The position numbers were made by a program, and so were the translations under genes. From Trichaptum fuscoviolaceum (Eukaryota; Basidiomycota; Agaricomycetes; Hymenochaetales; Trichaptaceae): DNA of 64,000 nucleotides. This document shows, in pieces, positions 12,699 to 25,335 of this stretch. The stretch covers positions 558,001-622,000 of the forward strand of contig CAJSYZ010000009.1 of assembly GCA_910574455.1 (NCBI GenBank), given 5' to 3'. Positions within the stretch are counted from its first letter, which is position 1. Each line of letters starts with the position of its first letter. The notes beneath the pieces were generated by a model that worked only from the letters and a program-made list of their open reading frames with translations, made no database searches and was not told where the DNA came from.

Positions 12699-13718
12699 AT
12701 TGGCATCAGGGTTGGTCATCTCTTGCGCGAGAGAAGATATCCACAGCGAGTGTACGCATAGCGAGTTCTGGAGAGAGAGCATCGAATAGCGCAGAGGGGA
12801 GTCGCGCTTGCATCTTCCTTCCAGTTTTGATTACACGAGCTTGGGCCTGAGCCACGACCTTTGATCAAAACTATGCAAGGTTCGCGAGATGCCGCGTCCC
12901 ATCCACTGATGCAGACTAGGCTCAAGAACTAGTCTGTCAAGTCAAGCCCCGGCCCTCGATAAATTAGCGCCTGACAAAGGTCGTGGCCGTAAACGATATC
13001 TGGCAAAGACAATAATGAGATCGGTTGGTTTTGACCTTAGTCAAGGCGTCGATTGTTCTTCGCGGAAGAGAAATCCATTGAAGCTGGCATCCGAGTCACG
13101 ATCTCGTGATGGTGGTCGCCACATTGATTCCGAGGGATTCTGATGTAGAAGTACTTCCGCCGACCTGTTGGATGTGGTTGTAAATGTAGAGTCAGTTATT
13201 ACCTCAGAGCATGTTACCAATGTTGTCGAATATGCAATTACTTATTCAAGGTTCCTGATTTAAATTGTAGTAAGATAAGGACAAAGAAAACGGAGAAACT
13301 CCTATACGCACTTGCGGATGGCACAAGCAAACCTTCCACGTACAGTCTCGTACCAAGCAGTCTTCTAGTGCGAGTATCATGCACTGGCAGGGCTGTGGTG
13401 CTTTCTGAGTCGTATACCGTCATCCTGATTGAGTCGCGGGCGGGTGACGAGGCCTTCAAATCAACTGTGTTTGCCTCAACACAACAGATTCAGGATTCTG
13501 AGCAAGATCAATCGGATTGATACTTGTAAGGGCTTGAAAGGGGGTTGATTCACTATAGTGATACGGACGAAGAGAAGAGCTAAAATATTCCACGCTGAAA
13601 GCCTCAGTTGCTGAACCCTCCGGCCGATTCCGGCAACTTGAACTTGAACTTCGATCTCGGCTATTAGTACTACTGAGTTGCCGTCTCGGAAACACAGTTC
13701 ACCCAGCCCGGTCAGTGA

Positions 13719-13823
13719 ATGCACTACGCGCACGTCGCTGCCGGAGCACCGGCCGCGGTCTCATCTGGCAAGGGCGACGTGAGGGAGAAGCCACTGGCAG
13801 CGGTTGACCCTGTCAATGTCTAA
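13719..13823 (+). pseudogene. 3' stub of MARVEL-like gene
   Basis: The sequence restarts at the codon matching 1611 (MHYAHVAAGAP) and runs in frame to the stop at 13821, giving only the last 34 residues of the MARVEL-like protein with a few substitutions (SSGKGDVREKP, LAAVDPVNV). Homology continues through the 3' flank to about 14135, matching 1611-2030. It has no upstream exons: to the left lies P450 upstream DNA. The junction is therefore the scar where block B was joined to block A. Confidence 0.75.
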
Positions 13824-14399
13824 GGCGCCTTCGACGATCGAATGAACGAATGAACGACTCGGATGACTGATATGTCACTTTCACGAATGCCTTTCATTTC
13901 ACCATTCATATTCTAACAAAATTCGTCATTGCGACACTTTTTGGATTTCTTATTATGTTATTCTTCTATTACAAGGTTCTTGACAACGTCACATAATATT
14001 TAATACTTTCATGACCGTTTATCCTTATCACATTTTATCACATAGTTTCTGCGGTTTTAAGACTAAGCAATGAAAGAATATGTACATTATGTAGTACTAC
14101 AAATTAGAGGCACCGTTTCAACCTCGGTGTTAGTAGTAATTCAAACCGGAAGTAAGTGTTTTGAAGTCTGGTTCAACTTGAAGTTGGTCGTTATCTTCAC
14201 TAACATAACTTAGACACGTTCTCACTTGTTTCCGTGGGGAATAGCATTCTCAATGGACATCCAGACACGGTATACGTACGTATGTTATGTGTAAGCAGTA
14301 TTCATCGAGTCGCTTGCTTTCCTACGTAAATTACTTGACGCAGAAGATACAGCTAGAAGTCCCAGGTAGACTCTTCTTCATCGCTCTCGAAATGATTTC

Positions 14400-15659
14400 A
14401 CCTCCCAGGACAGACTCGGTTAGTATTGCGAACATACATTTACAATTTGCATTGATTACTTCCTCTCAGAAAGACGCAGCAAAGCTCATCCTGGACGCCG
14501 CGCTCTTTGACGAGCATTTGGGGACGTCGCAACTGACCTCATCCAAACATGCCCTTCTCCTAAAGACTTCATCGAAGAGATACGCAGCAACTTATCTAAG
14601 ACGATACAACCCATGCCTGTGCGCCGCCTCCGTACTCAAACACCAACCCCGGAGATACACCACGATCTACCGGCCAATCTGGTTCTCAAACTCGGGGAAT
14701 GCGTCGGGGATGGACGGTCAGGTATAGTCTTCAAGGTGGAGCCCGTTGGTCTACCTTCGGATGCGCTGAATGCGAATCTGCCACCACTTGTCGCGAAGTT
14801 CGGACGACAACACTACAGCAAATGGCTGCTCAGAGAGGCATACTTCTACAAAGAGATGCAATCTATCTAAGGCGTGGCCATACCGTGGTGCTATAGTCTC
14901 TATACTGCTCGCATACCTGTGGTCTCCGGCCGAGTTTTCCTGCCCTGGATAGAAGGTTGGAAGAGACGCGCTTATGGTAAAGATAATCGCATAGGGCTTG
15001 AAGGACTAGTTCGAGACTATGAGAAGAGCGACGGAAAAGACGCTAGCGATGTCAAGAACCTGAAATCGGAAAAAGATGTGCGCAGGGCATACGGGGATTT
15101 CAGGGATCAATACAGTAACTTAGTCATGAAATTCGAGGATCAATCGAACTTGGAACAACGCAGTACAGTCATCACCATCTTGATTTTGGAGGAGCTTGGC
15201 GAACCCTATCTTCCCGAGGGAGGCAAGAACTGGCCAATGAATAGACGCATTCCTGAACATATAACATATGTGAGTCCGACTCACTGTTTGGAGGATTTTC
15301 GTCTGATCCATGAATAACATGTAGGAGAGACATCGATGATGCGTATGACAAGCTAAGTGAGCTGTGAGTTACTCATATGGGCATCAAGCACGATAATATC
15401 TTGAAAGCGCCTGTGCGAGTGAGCGCTTCTCTTCCCGCCAGTGACAATGCGAGGAGCGAGGGAGACGAGTTTAGTGATCCAAGGCCGATCTTACAATGGC
15501 GATGCCACTGAAATTAGATGTCGAATTATTGATTTTGAATTATTAAAGAAGACAAATCTCACCAGAGAAGACCTTAATAGAGGCGCTAAATCATATCTCG
15601 GGAGGTTGATAGATACCGTTCGATCTGGAGATCCCATTAGCCAACGTGTCAATGAATGA
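14400..15659 (+). pseudogene. Kinase-fold pseudogene, copy 2
   Basis: The N-lobe is recognisable (GECVGDGRSGIVFKVEPVG, LVAKFG, YFYKEMQS), but the frame is closed by a stop at 14868-14870 just after the helix-C region and resumes directly after it (GVAIPWCYSLYTARIPV). A second stop occurs at 15365-15367 immediately before the catalytic loop. The loop reads HMGIKHDNIL, so the catalytic Asp is replaced by Gly. The rest (IIDFELLKK, SYLGRLIDT) follows the other copies. Three independent lesions make this a clear pseudogene of the kinase in block A. Confidence 0.8.
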
Positions 15660-18600
15660 CACTTGTCGGAGGTCAATGAATGCGATCGATCGATAATTTA
15701 TATGAAAAAAATCCAGAGAAGTATTTTGAATGAAGCTTTGTGACAAATGACAAGTAGTACTGAGGTTGGACAGCGTTCGTTATAGCGACGTTCGAATAAC
15801 GGGATAAGGTGGTCGCTTGCGGTCACGGTAGTCGTAGTTATTCACCGACATTCAATGGATACTTCGCTGACGTGAGCTCAGCCACGGAATTGTCTTTCGA
15901 ATGGGAACAATAAGCTCTGTAGATGACGCCGTGTAGAGCTTGACTCTTGCCAGTGTTAGAACGTATGCTAATCATTGCAATCATAACGGTAATCAAACGG
16001 TCGTAATCAATAAGCAAACTCATGAGAGCATGTAACGTACACTTAATGGTAGACAGAGACAAGTGTATCTATAGGGCTAGGCCCATGAATTACTGCACTT
16101 ATATCCTTCTAAAAGCGTGTAAGTACTGACCGAGTCCGATTTCACTAGACCACCTGTCACCAAAGCAGTTGGCAGCCAGGCTTTAACAAAATCGGTATGC
16201 CGATTTCTTGATAGCCTATTGAAAGTCATCTTGCGAGAGCTATAGACGATGACCGACTATCTGGCTGCTGATATTGAGCGTGCTGATAGAGTACATACAA
16301 CGAGCAGCTGACCTGCTTGCTGCAGCTCAGCACCGCCCAAGTGCGGTGGGGTTACTTGGGACACTTTCCGTTAGACGACTCAAGACTGGGACAACCTTGT
16401 GCAAGAAGTCGTCGATCAACGCTGCTGTGGCAGCGCGGGAAGGGGAAAAAAGGTCCGTGCAACTCACAGGCTTCCACGTAAACTATAAAATGAATTCTAA
16501 CTTCTTTTCGGGCGGGGTGATTCGAGGCAGAGACTCACCAAAGCGTACAAATTACCGTATGACCCGCGTGGTCTCCCGCGTTTAACATCCAACCCAATGA
16601 CCGATCCACAAAGATCCCTAGCTCCAGCTCTGAGCCATCGGAAGACTCCAAGGTCTTGAACAAGCCGACGAGGTTGGTTCAGGGATGTAAAATTCGATGA
16701 TACTCTGGTGCTTTGACTAATTTGGATGTATAAGTTAGTTAACCATGCTTTGGAAGAACTGCGACATACCAGAGGACCTCATATCTGTCTCCTTTTCCTT
16801 TATCACTGCTACAGCATTTCGTGTCATGATCTCTGTGATTCAGTGTAGGTTCGCCATCCAGGGCGAACGTAGGAAATGAAACACGCATTGCGTTACGTTG
16901 CTGTGAGTCTTACATGTTGGAATTACAATAAACAATGACTCACCTGTATCCCTCTCCTCAATGTATATCCACAACTGGAACTGTACATTGACTTGAGGTA
17001 CAATCTTCTTCATCGTTGTCCAGAATTAGGCGGTAGATGCCATTTGAACTGTCGTCTGTTCGTCGATTGGCGCATGACAGTCCAGAACCATGATGGGGAC
17101 CATTGACTTCGGTTCCCTTATGTGCACTTGAGCCTAAAGCAAGGTGCCGTATACATAGCAGTGAAAGCTTTACTGACTTGTTTTACACTCCCGAGGTTCG
17201 TTGTTGGAACTTGGAACTTGGAAAAGAAATGGGAAGGCATGGCTCGGGCGCGCAAACCTCCGACTCGGAACACTGCCAGTGAGTGGCACGTCCGTAACTT
17301 AAATTATGTAATGCTTTCCCACTGTGGCATCTCCTGAACGTCCGGGTGACCTTCTGAGTCGTCTGCCTGGGCCCTTGCTTCATAACTCTGCCTTTGCAAC
17401 AGCGACAATGCTCTACGTTCGGCCTGAGTTGCATGTTCCGACCCCGAGGTTTCTGCAAATAATTCAGACAACTCCGAGCCAGAAGCCCTTAAAATGAGAT
17501 GGGTGTATGAGAGATGGCGACGTCGGGAGGTAGCATTGGTGTTCGGGAAAGAAGCCTGCTGTGAGTAGCCTGAAATTCTCCGACGGGTGTTTATTCACTC
17601 CCTGTTATCATCAAAGGGCGCATCCCCGAACTGACCTCCCTTTTAACCGATTTTATAGTTCACATCGCACTAGCAAATCCGCAAGCAATGGCACAAACCG
17701 GCAGAAATATTGGTCAGACGAACTTCAAGAGCGTCCACGAACGAATTAGTGCTATAACTGAGTGTGTCTGTTTAGATTGCGAAATGTGTGCGAGTCTCCT
17801 GTCATGACCTACACATTCCTTATCTCATGCTCACCAACACCGCTTAGGGACGTAAAAGCAGAGTCAGACGCTGAAGTCCATAGAACACTGCTGGTGGCAC
17901 TTTGGGTCAACCGTCTGGACATAGATCAGAGTGCGATGCCACCTCCCCCTCCCTTTGTCTTTGCTCTCACGGCAAGGTGCTCCAAGCCCCCATTAATGAA
18001 AGCCTCGTGGAATACCCAAAATAGTTGAGATCTAGATGACTCTGCTTCTCGATGGTGATGGCTCCTCACTTTGGGACGGACGAGTGGCTTCAGTTTGGTG
18101 AAATCATAGAATCGGATCATTCGAGCGCTACAATTCTGTTGGATTTTCAGGTGAGCGACATACTGCAGGCCTTCGACCGTACTCATGCTTCTCTTCGCCG
18201 GTGACGCCTCAAGGGGGCCTTCACCTCATCGAAGCGCAACTAACGGAGTACCAGGGATATCCTAACGGGACGGAATCGAGGATCTACGACCGAGCCTAAT
18301 ACGTGACGAGAATGTGAGGCTAAGAAGAGAGCTTCCTTCACCTAGGGGAACTGGAACTTGTTCAGCTGGGTTATACTTGTACCTTGGAACTTCGATTACC
18401 AGCTGATACTTCTGAAAGTAGAGCTCATCTTGGCCACGGGACTCGTGATTCTCCGTCAAATTCAATCACCACGCATGGGATTATGCTGGAGGGTTGTCAT
18501 TCTCGTATTCTTCTAATTCAGCTCGCATAGAAGAGGTCTGATGGAATCGGTGCGCAGGTTATGCGCTGCGATTCACAGATATCCCTGAGATCTTCATATT

Positions 18601-20295
18601 AACGATGGAGCGGCTACATATACCAGAAGGTTCTGTGGACTTCCTTATTTCTCACAACCCTATTCGCTGACACCACGCCTAGCTATGGCCTGACAAAGCC
18701 CATTGTATCACCATGTGTTTACTGTTTAGGCCTGTGATTGGTTCAGCTTCACCTATAAATTTTGTACTGTCCCCTCATTTTCTGCTTGCATGGTGACCCA
18801 TGACACCGGACATTCTTGCTTCATGCCTTTCGCTCTCGAAACTTAAATGGTATGATTGCTTACGGAAGTACGGATATCAAACCATGAAGGTGAGAGCCCA
18901 CTATATTCGTATTGCTATCGAATTTCCTCCTTAGACCCTCTGAAGCTGCCAGTGTCTTCAGCGTTTTGTCCATTAGTGCTGTCCACATATATACAACCAG
19001 TGTGTATCAGCCATCAGCAGACGAAGACGAAAATGGCTGACAATGGTTTGACCATATAGTATAGGCATGCAAGTCGCCACGTGATGATTATAGCAACACT
19101 ACAAAGAATAGCAATCGATCGGACAATGCACTTCCACATTGGCCGTCCGGTGTCTTCCTCCTTCTGGACTTTGTCAGGTTACGTACCAAACTATTGTACT
19201 CTCGACATTCTTTGAGCAATGACGGAAAATCTGATGAAATCTAGCGCCCAGTGTCGTATCAAGATTGAAAAGTCACACGAAAAGTTGGGCAGAATCATTA
19301 TCATCTCACTCTTTTGGATACTCACAGTCCGTGGGTTGGGGGCTTACAGAAACAACATCTGGTGAGAATCAAGAAGTGTTTAGCGGGAGTAAATGAAACC
19401 CGTAGTATCATCGCCTGACAAGGACTGGGCGCTTTGCCCTTTGACCTTGAATCTACTCTGTGGTGTCACGCCTGTGCAGAGCTGCTCCGCGTCGCAAAGC
19501 AATGCTTCGATTCCACTTTGGTCATGCCTACAATTACCACAAAGGCATGAAGTGTCATCAAATAGTGGCACGAGGGTGAGACGGCCATTGACGTTACGAT
19601 TGACAGGTTGTGATGAACGGAAATCGTCTTCCTATACAACTGGAAGTACTGGCTTACGAAACTGCGGTGAAGAGACAGCAATTATCTCTACCTATGCCGC
19701 TTCAACCTCTCATCAGCAACAGCTGCACGTTCTCTATCTCCTACTCTTCATATTGCTTCTCGTTCTCCATACTGATTTATTGGATCGCGATCCCGTTTGG
19801 TCTACTGGGCAAGGTCCGAAGCACCCTTCAGGCACGACGTCCCTCGGTACTATGCAGATTAAACGCACTAAGCAGCATGCACCTCTAATCTAGGGTGAAA
19901 TCGTACGTCTAAACGCTATTCACCAGTCATACACTAACCCATATTACTCTGCTACCATTGGGTGGTAAAGGCCTGCTGGAAACTTGCAGGAATGGGTGCT
20001 GTATTACTCATTCGACAGTCCCTAATGATAGGTTTCTCGAAGGTTTATAGAGGACTCCTCGCACATCGACTTACCACGTCCCTTCCTCTCATAGCCATAT
20101 CATCCGGCTACCGCTTACATCCCGCTCTTCTCTAAGAATGTCCTGTTCGTGTCATATCGTGCATTGTAATTCAGGACAGGGACACAAATCTAATACCCAA
20201 CTAAGTCCCCCAACTCGTCAAACTACTTATGCGACATATAAAGAGTGGGTTTTTTGCAAGGGTTTTAATCCGAAGCTTAATATTTTCCACAAATA
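15660..20295. other. Long region without a supported gene
   Basis: Frames of 60-166 codons are present but none shows a domain, conserved exon chain or good start context. A TATAAAT-like site occurs near 18755. The part 17491-18400 is a duplicate of block A sequence (listed separately). At 17200-17290 there is a further copy of the dispersed ACTCGGA / CACTGCCAGTG motif cluster. Confidence 0.45.
17491..18400 (+). repeat. Duplicated degenerate segment, block B copy
   Basis: Counterpart of 4849-5565 in the same orientation and the same place between kinase and membrane-protein genes. Similarity is broken by indels, and no long frame is shared between the copies. Confidence 0.55.
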
Positions 20296-21870
20296 GAACA
20301 TCCGATAAACTAATACTAGAGGTTGGGAGTACACCGAAGAACTCAGTAGTACTTATCTAAATATGTTTTCATTTGAAGGTTGAAGAGCTCCTTCACCATC
20401 TGGACCGCATTGACTGTACCGAAACAGAAGCGGTAGTCAAAGAATTGCACGACACGACAAAATGGATCTCTGCGCTTGACAATGCACTTAATAATGCAGC
20501 TAAAGACGGTTTGTGTAGGTTCACTTCCTTGCAGAATATTTATCAGTGACTTTTGTGATGGATTAGAAAAATCATCAACCAAAGGCGTATACATCGCTTT
20601 ACGCAACCTCGAATATGAATATACAGCTTTACTGGGAACTCTGTATCGCCAGAGGCATGCATTTCGATACCTTCACCGTGCGATTAAGGCCCTTAAGGTA
20701 AGAGTCTATGATTGATATATGATTAATTTGACAGCTATCGCATTAATCTAGGAGGCACAGAATAACATTGGTGCGCGGAGGTTATTCTTTCTCTTTTGCA
20801 CAGTACCTGACTATTTATATTTGAACAGACGCGAAGGGGGTAACCATTGACGTCTTTGATAGCATTGTTCCAGCACTTACGAAGTCGTTTGACAAACTTG
20901 CGGATGAATTCCAAGGATTTTCCGACGAGTGTAAATTCAACCTAAAAAATTATAAATAACTTTGCATCTGATATATTGCTGCCTTTAGCTTTCCCCTCTT
21001 TCACCGAAGAAGAAGAAGAGCGAGACACAACGCGCTACCTAGCTCTGTCTACGATAGCAACATTTTTCTCTAGCATCACAGCGACGACGCTTGGGCTCAC
21101 ATATCAAGAGACGTCTGGCACCCTGAACAAGGCTACAAATCTCTTCTGGTTTATCTCTCTCGTGTTCAGTGTCTCTTCGGGAGTAAACAGTTTGCTTACT
21201 ATAATTTGGAGAAAATCGCGTGTGTATGTCTACACATGTCCTTATGATTTGTCCGAGACTTATCACCTCATCAGGTACTCGGAGAAGCGTAATGCTCCAT
21301 TTTGGATCAAAGTCTGGTTTACGAAAACGCCGATTGTTTTTCTGGGTATTTCCGCACTTGCTTTCGTTGCTGGGCTTAATATTTTTGCCTATTCTTCTCA
21401 TCAGGTATGTGTTGGTTTGCCGTCATACATTGCTCTAGAACTTTGCTAACAAACGTTTTAGCCGACATCTGTTGCATCTACCTTAACTGCATTCACAGCA
21501 TTTCACACCATCGGTCTACTCATTGTCACATCATGGCTTTCAGAACAACTAGGCTGGCGCTATCTTTACTTTCATCTTATGCAAAGGAGATTTTTCCGGT
21601 AAGCTGAAGTGATAATTGGCACGCGCACGCTAGCATGTCTCATCTTTTCCGTAGTGTCTTGCACTTCCATAAGAGGGTCTATTCGTCCAACATCGAAATT
21701 GCTCGCTTAAGAGATTGGGAGAGCAATGACTTCATGTCACCGCTTCAAATATATGTTAGGTAAATATCTTTTTGGTAATCTTAATCGAGCGTGCGTGAAT
21801 TGGAGAGAGTGAATTACTGCATAACTCATATGCTCAAACTGGATTTACAGATGTATGGTCAAAATCAGTA

Positions 21871-21879
21871 CAAATATAC
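21871..21879 (+). repeat. 9-bp target duplication, left
   Basis: CAAATATAC, repeated directly after the element at 23855-23863. It falls inside a coding exon. Confidence 0.8.
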
Positions 21880-23854
21880 CGGCTGTACGAAAAGGCCGCC
21901 TACAAGTGCCGCCGCTGCCGCATGCAGTAGGCGGCACTTTCTATACAGGACCGCATGCAGTACTCACGGCAAACATAGGTGGCTGTCTGAAGTGAAGACT
22001 GGGCGTGTGAAACTGTGTCCCTTCTTTAAAATGCTGTTATTGCGTGTGACAGGTATTAGAGCCAGATTAGGTGTTTAATAGTTAAAAAGGTAACCCGTGA
22101 GAAAGAAAGTCAGTCTGGCTTTGTTTAAGGGAAACAGCTGTCTGAAACAGCCACTTGAGCCAGCCTTGCTGTGCTGCAGTGATACAGCTTTGTCACACAG
22201 TTTGTCTGTCTACTTTGATGTCAGAAAGGCTGTCTTAATGGGCTGTCACACGCTGTGTCAGCCAAACTGTCTCATTTTAAGTCAGACACATGTAACAGCA
22301 TAACTGTCTTCTTTGACTGACTCGCAGTCAGACACCTGTGTTAGTCACTTCAGCTGACTTAATTAGAAACAGCAAGGCTACCTTTACTGCCTGTCTTTCT
22401 TACAGATAGTCTGTCCAGACAGCCCAGCTGTTTCAATTGTTAAGAGTGGGCTATTGAGTGGAGTACTAAGCGGAACAATAAGCAGGCTACTGCTGTCTGA
22501 AAGTAAAACAGCCGGGCTGTCTGGACAGACTATCTGTAAGAAAGACAGGCAGTAAAGGTAGCCTTGCTGTTTCTAATTAAGTCAGCTGAAGTGACTAACA
22601 CAGGTGTCCGACTGCGAGTCAGTCAAAGAAGACAGTTATGCTGTTACATGTGTCTGACTTAAAATGAGACAGTTTGGCTGACACAGCGTGTGACAGCCCA
22701 TTAAGACAGCCTTTCTGACATCAAAGTAGACAGACAAACTGTGTGACAAAGCTGTATCACTGCAGCACAGCAAGGCTGGCTCAAGTGGCTGTTTCAGACA
22801 GCTGTTTCCCTTAAACAAAGCCAGACTGACTTTCTTTCTCACGGGTTACCTTTTTAACTATTAAACACCTAATCTGGCTCTAATACCTGTCACACGCAAT
22901 AACAGCATTTTAAAGAAGGGACACAGTTTCACACGCCCAGTCTTCACTTCAGACAGCCACCTATGTTTGCCGTGACTAGTAGGCGTAGGCGGTCATTGTA
23001 CAAAGTGCCGCCTACAGTCTCGTAAGTGACCGGGGGCAAGAGCCCCGATAATATCTCAGATCTATCGAAGACCAAATAAATGTCACGAGACTATGGTCTG
23101 GGTCACTCTTTAGTAAATATATTCTCATACAATTTACTTAAGTCAATATTGGGTGTATTAAGTTAGTTGAAAGTATTATATTAAGTGTTGTTAAGTTAAA
23201 ATCAGGACAAATATACTGTGTGACTTGGTGTCCGAGAACAGCACAAGCGGACAACTTGAAGGATTACCGAAAACCGGGTAACGGGCATTGACAAGTTTTA
23301 CGAAGACTTCTCATCGACTTCCTACTATACATGTGCCATTTTGGTCTCTATTTCTCATAGTTAATTATCATTTATTTTATATCTTATTAGTACATTACAA
23401 TAGACAGTACTGTGATTGTTTTATATCTAAACTACTTCTGCTATGCAAGTAATCCTATTGTCGTATGCAAGATCTACAATTTGATGAGTGGCTGTGGAAA
23501 ACTGAATGCATGGCTGTGTTTGTACCTGAGTCTAGTACGCTTTGGGAAGGTTCGGGACCCCGTTGCAACTCTGCATGCGGCTTGACTGCATTCTTCAAGC
23601 CTGTATGCGGTAGTGTATGCGGCACTTCAGTGGCTGTGCCAGGGTTTGCATGCGGCATTTTTGACAGGTAGGCGGCACTGCATGCGGCAGTTTGGACAGC
23701 TGTGGCACATGCAATGACTTCATTAATTTCTACAGTATTTTATCTTATTTATCATTGGTTCAGTGTCTGCAGTCATGCATGCGGCAGCGGCAATACTTGT
23801 AGGCGGCTGCATGCGGCAGCGGCGGCACTTGTAGGCGGCCTTTTCATCAGGCCG
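21880..23854. mobile_element. Non-autonomous DNA transposon with 9-bp target duplication
   Basis: The termini form a 48-bp inverted repeat with about five mismatches: the left end starts CGGCTGTACGAAAAGGCCGC and the right end, read inward, starts CGGCCTGATGAAAAGGCCGC; both go on through CTACAAGTGCCGCCGCTGCC. Perfect 9-bp CAAATATAC duplications flank it. Sub-terminal GCATGCGGCA and TAGGCGGC motifs recur inside. A 9-bp duplication is typical of Mutator-like elements, but there is no transposase, so the superfamily is unproven; hAT or KDZ types usually give 8 bp. A second foldback element is nested within it. The right internal portion (about 23280-23580) resembles 25860-26200, the interior of a related element. 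Confidence 0.8.
21965..22974. mobile_element. Nested foldback element, CACTA-like ends
   Basis: This is an almost pure palindrome: arms 21965-22433 and 22507-22974 are nearly perfect inverted copies around a spacer of about 73 bp. The ends are CACGGCAAACATAGG and are flanked by the trinucleotide ACT on both sides (21962-21964, 22975-22977). A CAC terminus plus 3-bp duplication, with many internal TGTCTGA-type repeats, fits a CACTA-derived foldback element. Short identical frames in the two arms (22097-22303 + and 22636-22842 -) are a by-product of the symmetry, not genes. Confidence 0.75.
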
Positions 23855-23863
23855 CAAATATAC
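23855..23863 (+). repeat. 9-bp target duplication, right
   Basis: CAAATATAC, identical to 21871-21879. Confidence 0.8.
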
Positions 23864-24761
23864 TGGGCAAGATTCGTGTAGGACAACAATCAGACCCCGA
23901 AAAGGAGAAATACAAGGATCTCGATTCTTTGAGTGGTGAGTTCCACAAGCCTAAGATGCTGGATGCAGGGCTTACCTTTATTACCTTAGACGAGCTTAAA
24001 GTGAAAGCTATACGCTTTTTGAAGGCCGTGGACCGAAAATTGCCACAGTCAGCAATTTCAGCTGCTCCGTCAGAAGACAAAGGAACTCCCTCAATCTTAG
24101 TGGGGGAAATGACTCAATCCGAACCACCAAAAATCCCCGAGGTGTCGGATCCGCTGTCAGTCACTACTACTGGTAATCCTGTCACTACATCAGTTGCACC
24201 CCAATTTGTCCAAGGTGATACACGCGAGCCATACCGTCCCCCTCCACTTCCGCGACGAGCTCCTAGACAAGCAGCTTCGTTGAGTGTTACGCCAGAAACT
24301 TCAGTAGCAGCAGCGGCTCTCTTCTGTTGGTATTTCAAACAATGGAGCAAAAATCTGTCTGTTTCTTCATTTCACCTTCTCAAATCAAATGGAAAGCTGA
24401 TGCTCTACTCCTATTGGAAACATTTGAAGGTTCGACGTTGAAAAGATTGAGCTAGCAGGGAAATACCTGCTATGGGGTTTTGATGACCTCCAGCACTTGT
24501 TCAATATTGTTATCGATGCTATGAAAGAAGAGCGTAAAAGTCAGTGTTTTGTAAAATCTGTATGATCTCATGTGCCGCGCTTGAAGTAAATTACTTTAAC
24601 ACTAACATATCTTGTTCTCAGAAACCAAAGGACAAGGAACGGATGAAACAACATCTGAACCTCAATTTGGCTCTAGTTCGAGTCTTCAGAACCCACTGCA
24701 GAAAGCTACAATGACATCAGCCAATGCTCCATCTGATACTAGGCTGGACGGTATAGTGTGA

Positions 24762-25335
24762 TTAAAATAGCCTTATATTATATCTGCATGCTTCTGACTC
24801 GATGTGTTTTCATGCGTTATGCGTTCACTTAACCAGTATCCAGAAATAGATATAGTGAGTTATTTCACGGATAAAGAATCATTTCATAAACTGATTATAG
24901 CTTCAAGTCCTACCTCAGGATAATCGCATCCAAGACTTGCCAGTTATTGCTGGCACAGCTATATTGGTAGAGCTTTACTTACAGGTTATATGACATGCAC
25001 AATTTACCTATGCTTGCTTCTGTTGCAAATGCTACATTGTAGTAGTTATGTCTTATCCAGATTTCTGCTCTTTGGTTGAACCGCAAGACATTCATCATAG
25101 GACTGCTCTAGCACTGTATTATTTGATTGTTCGTGTTTGTTTACTCTTCCATTTCTTGCATGACTCCAGATGTATATGTAGCATTGATTTGCTTGCCTTG
25201 CGTGCAATTTCGCATAATAATACGAGGAGCCCTTTAATTCAGTGACCTTAGATCAATCACTATCATCAGAGGGAGTCAGGTCAGTACGAAAAGATTAATT
25301 TGCATAATGCATTCTAAGGTACTCAGGCACTGGCA
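24762..25335. other. Intergenic, nothing identified
   Basis: AT-rich sequence with short hydrophobic frames only. Confidence 0.4.

Larger units (their letters stand above)
20296..24761 (+). pseudogene. Four-helix membrane protein, copy 2, split by transposon
   Basis: Exons match copy 1: VEELLHHLDRIDCTETEAVV at about 20380, an ALRNLEYEYTALLGTLYRQ exon at about 20600, the acidic EEEEERDTTRY exon at about 21005, the four hydrophobic helices to about 21600, then MQRRFF and VLHFHKRVYSSNIEIA exons. The next exon begins after the AG at 21850 and is interrupted by the 1,975-bp element 21880-23854. If the element and one target duplication are ignored, the frame runs on without a stop (STNILGKIRVGQQSDPEK across the joint). 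Later exons give KYLLWGFDDLQ and end at the TGA 24759-24761. The N-terminal exons before SDKLILE at about 20300 were not found, so the gene may also be truncated at its 5' end. Product is unlikely to be made in full length. Confidence 0.65.

Noticed and set aside
22097..22842. Two identical 68-codon frames on opposite strands
   Set aside because: They are mirror images created by the foldback arms; no domain, and the element is non-coding.
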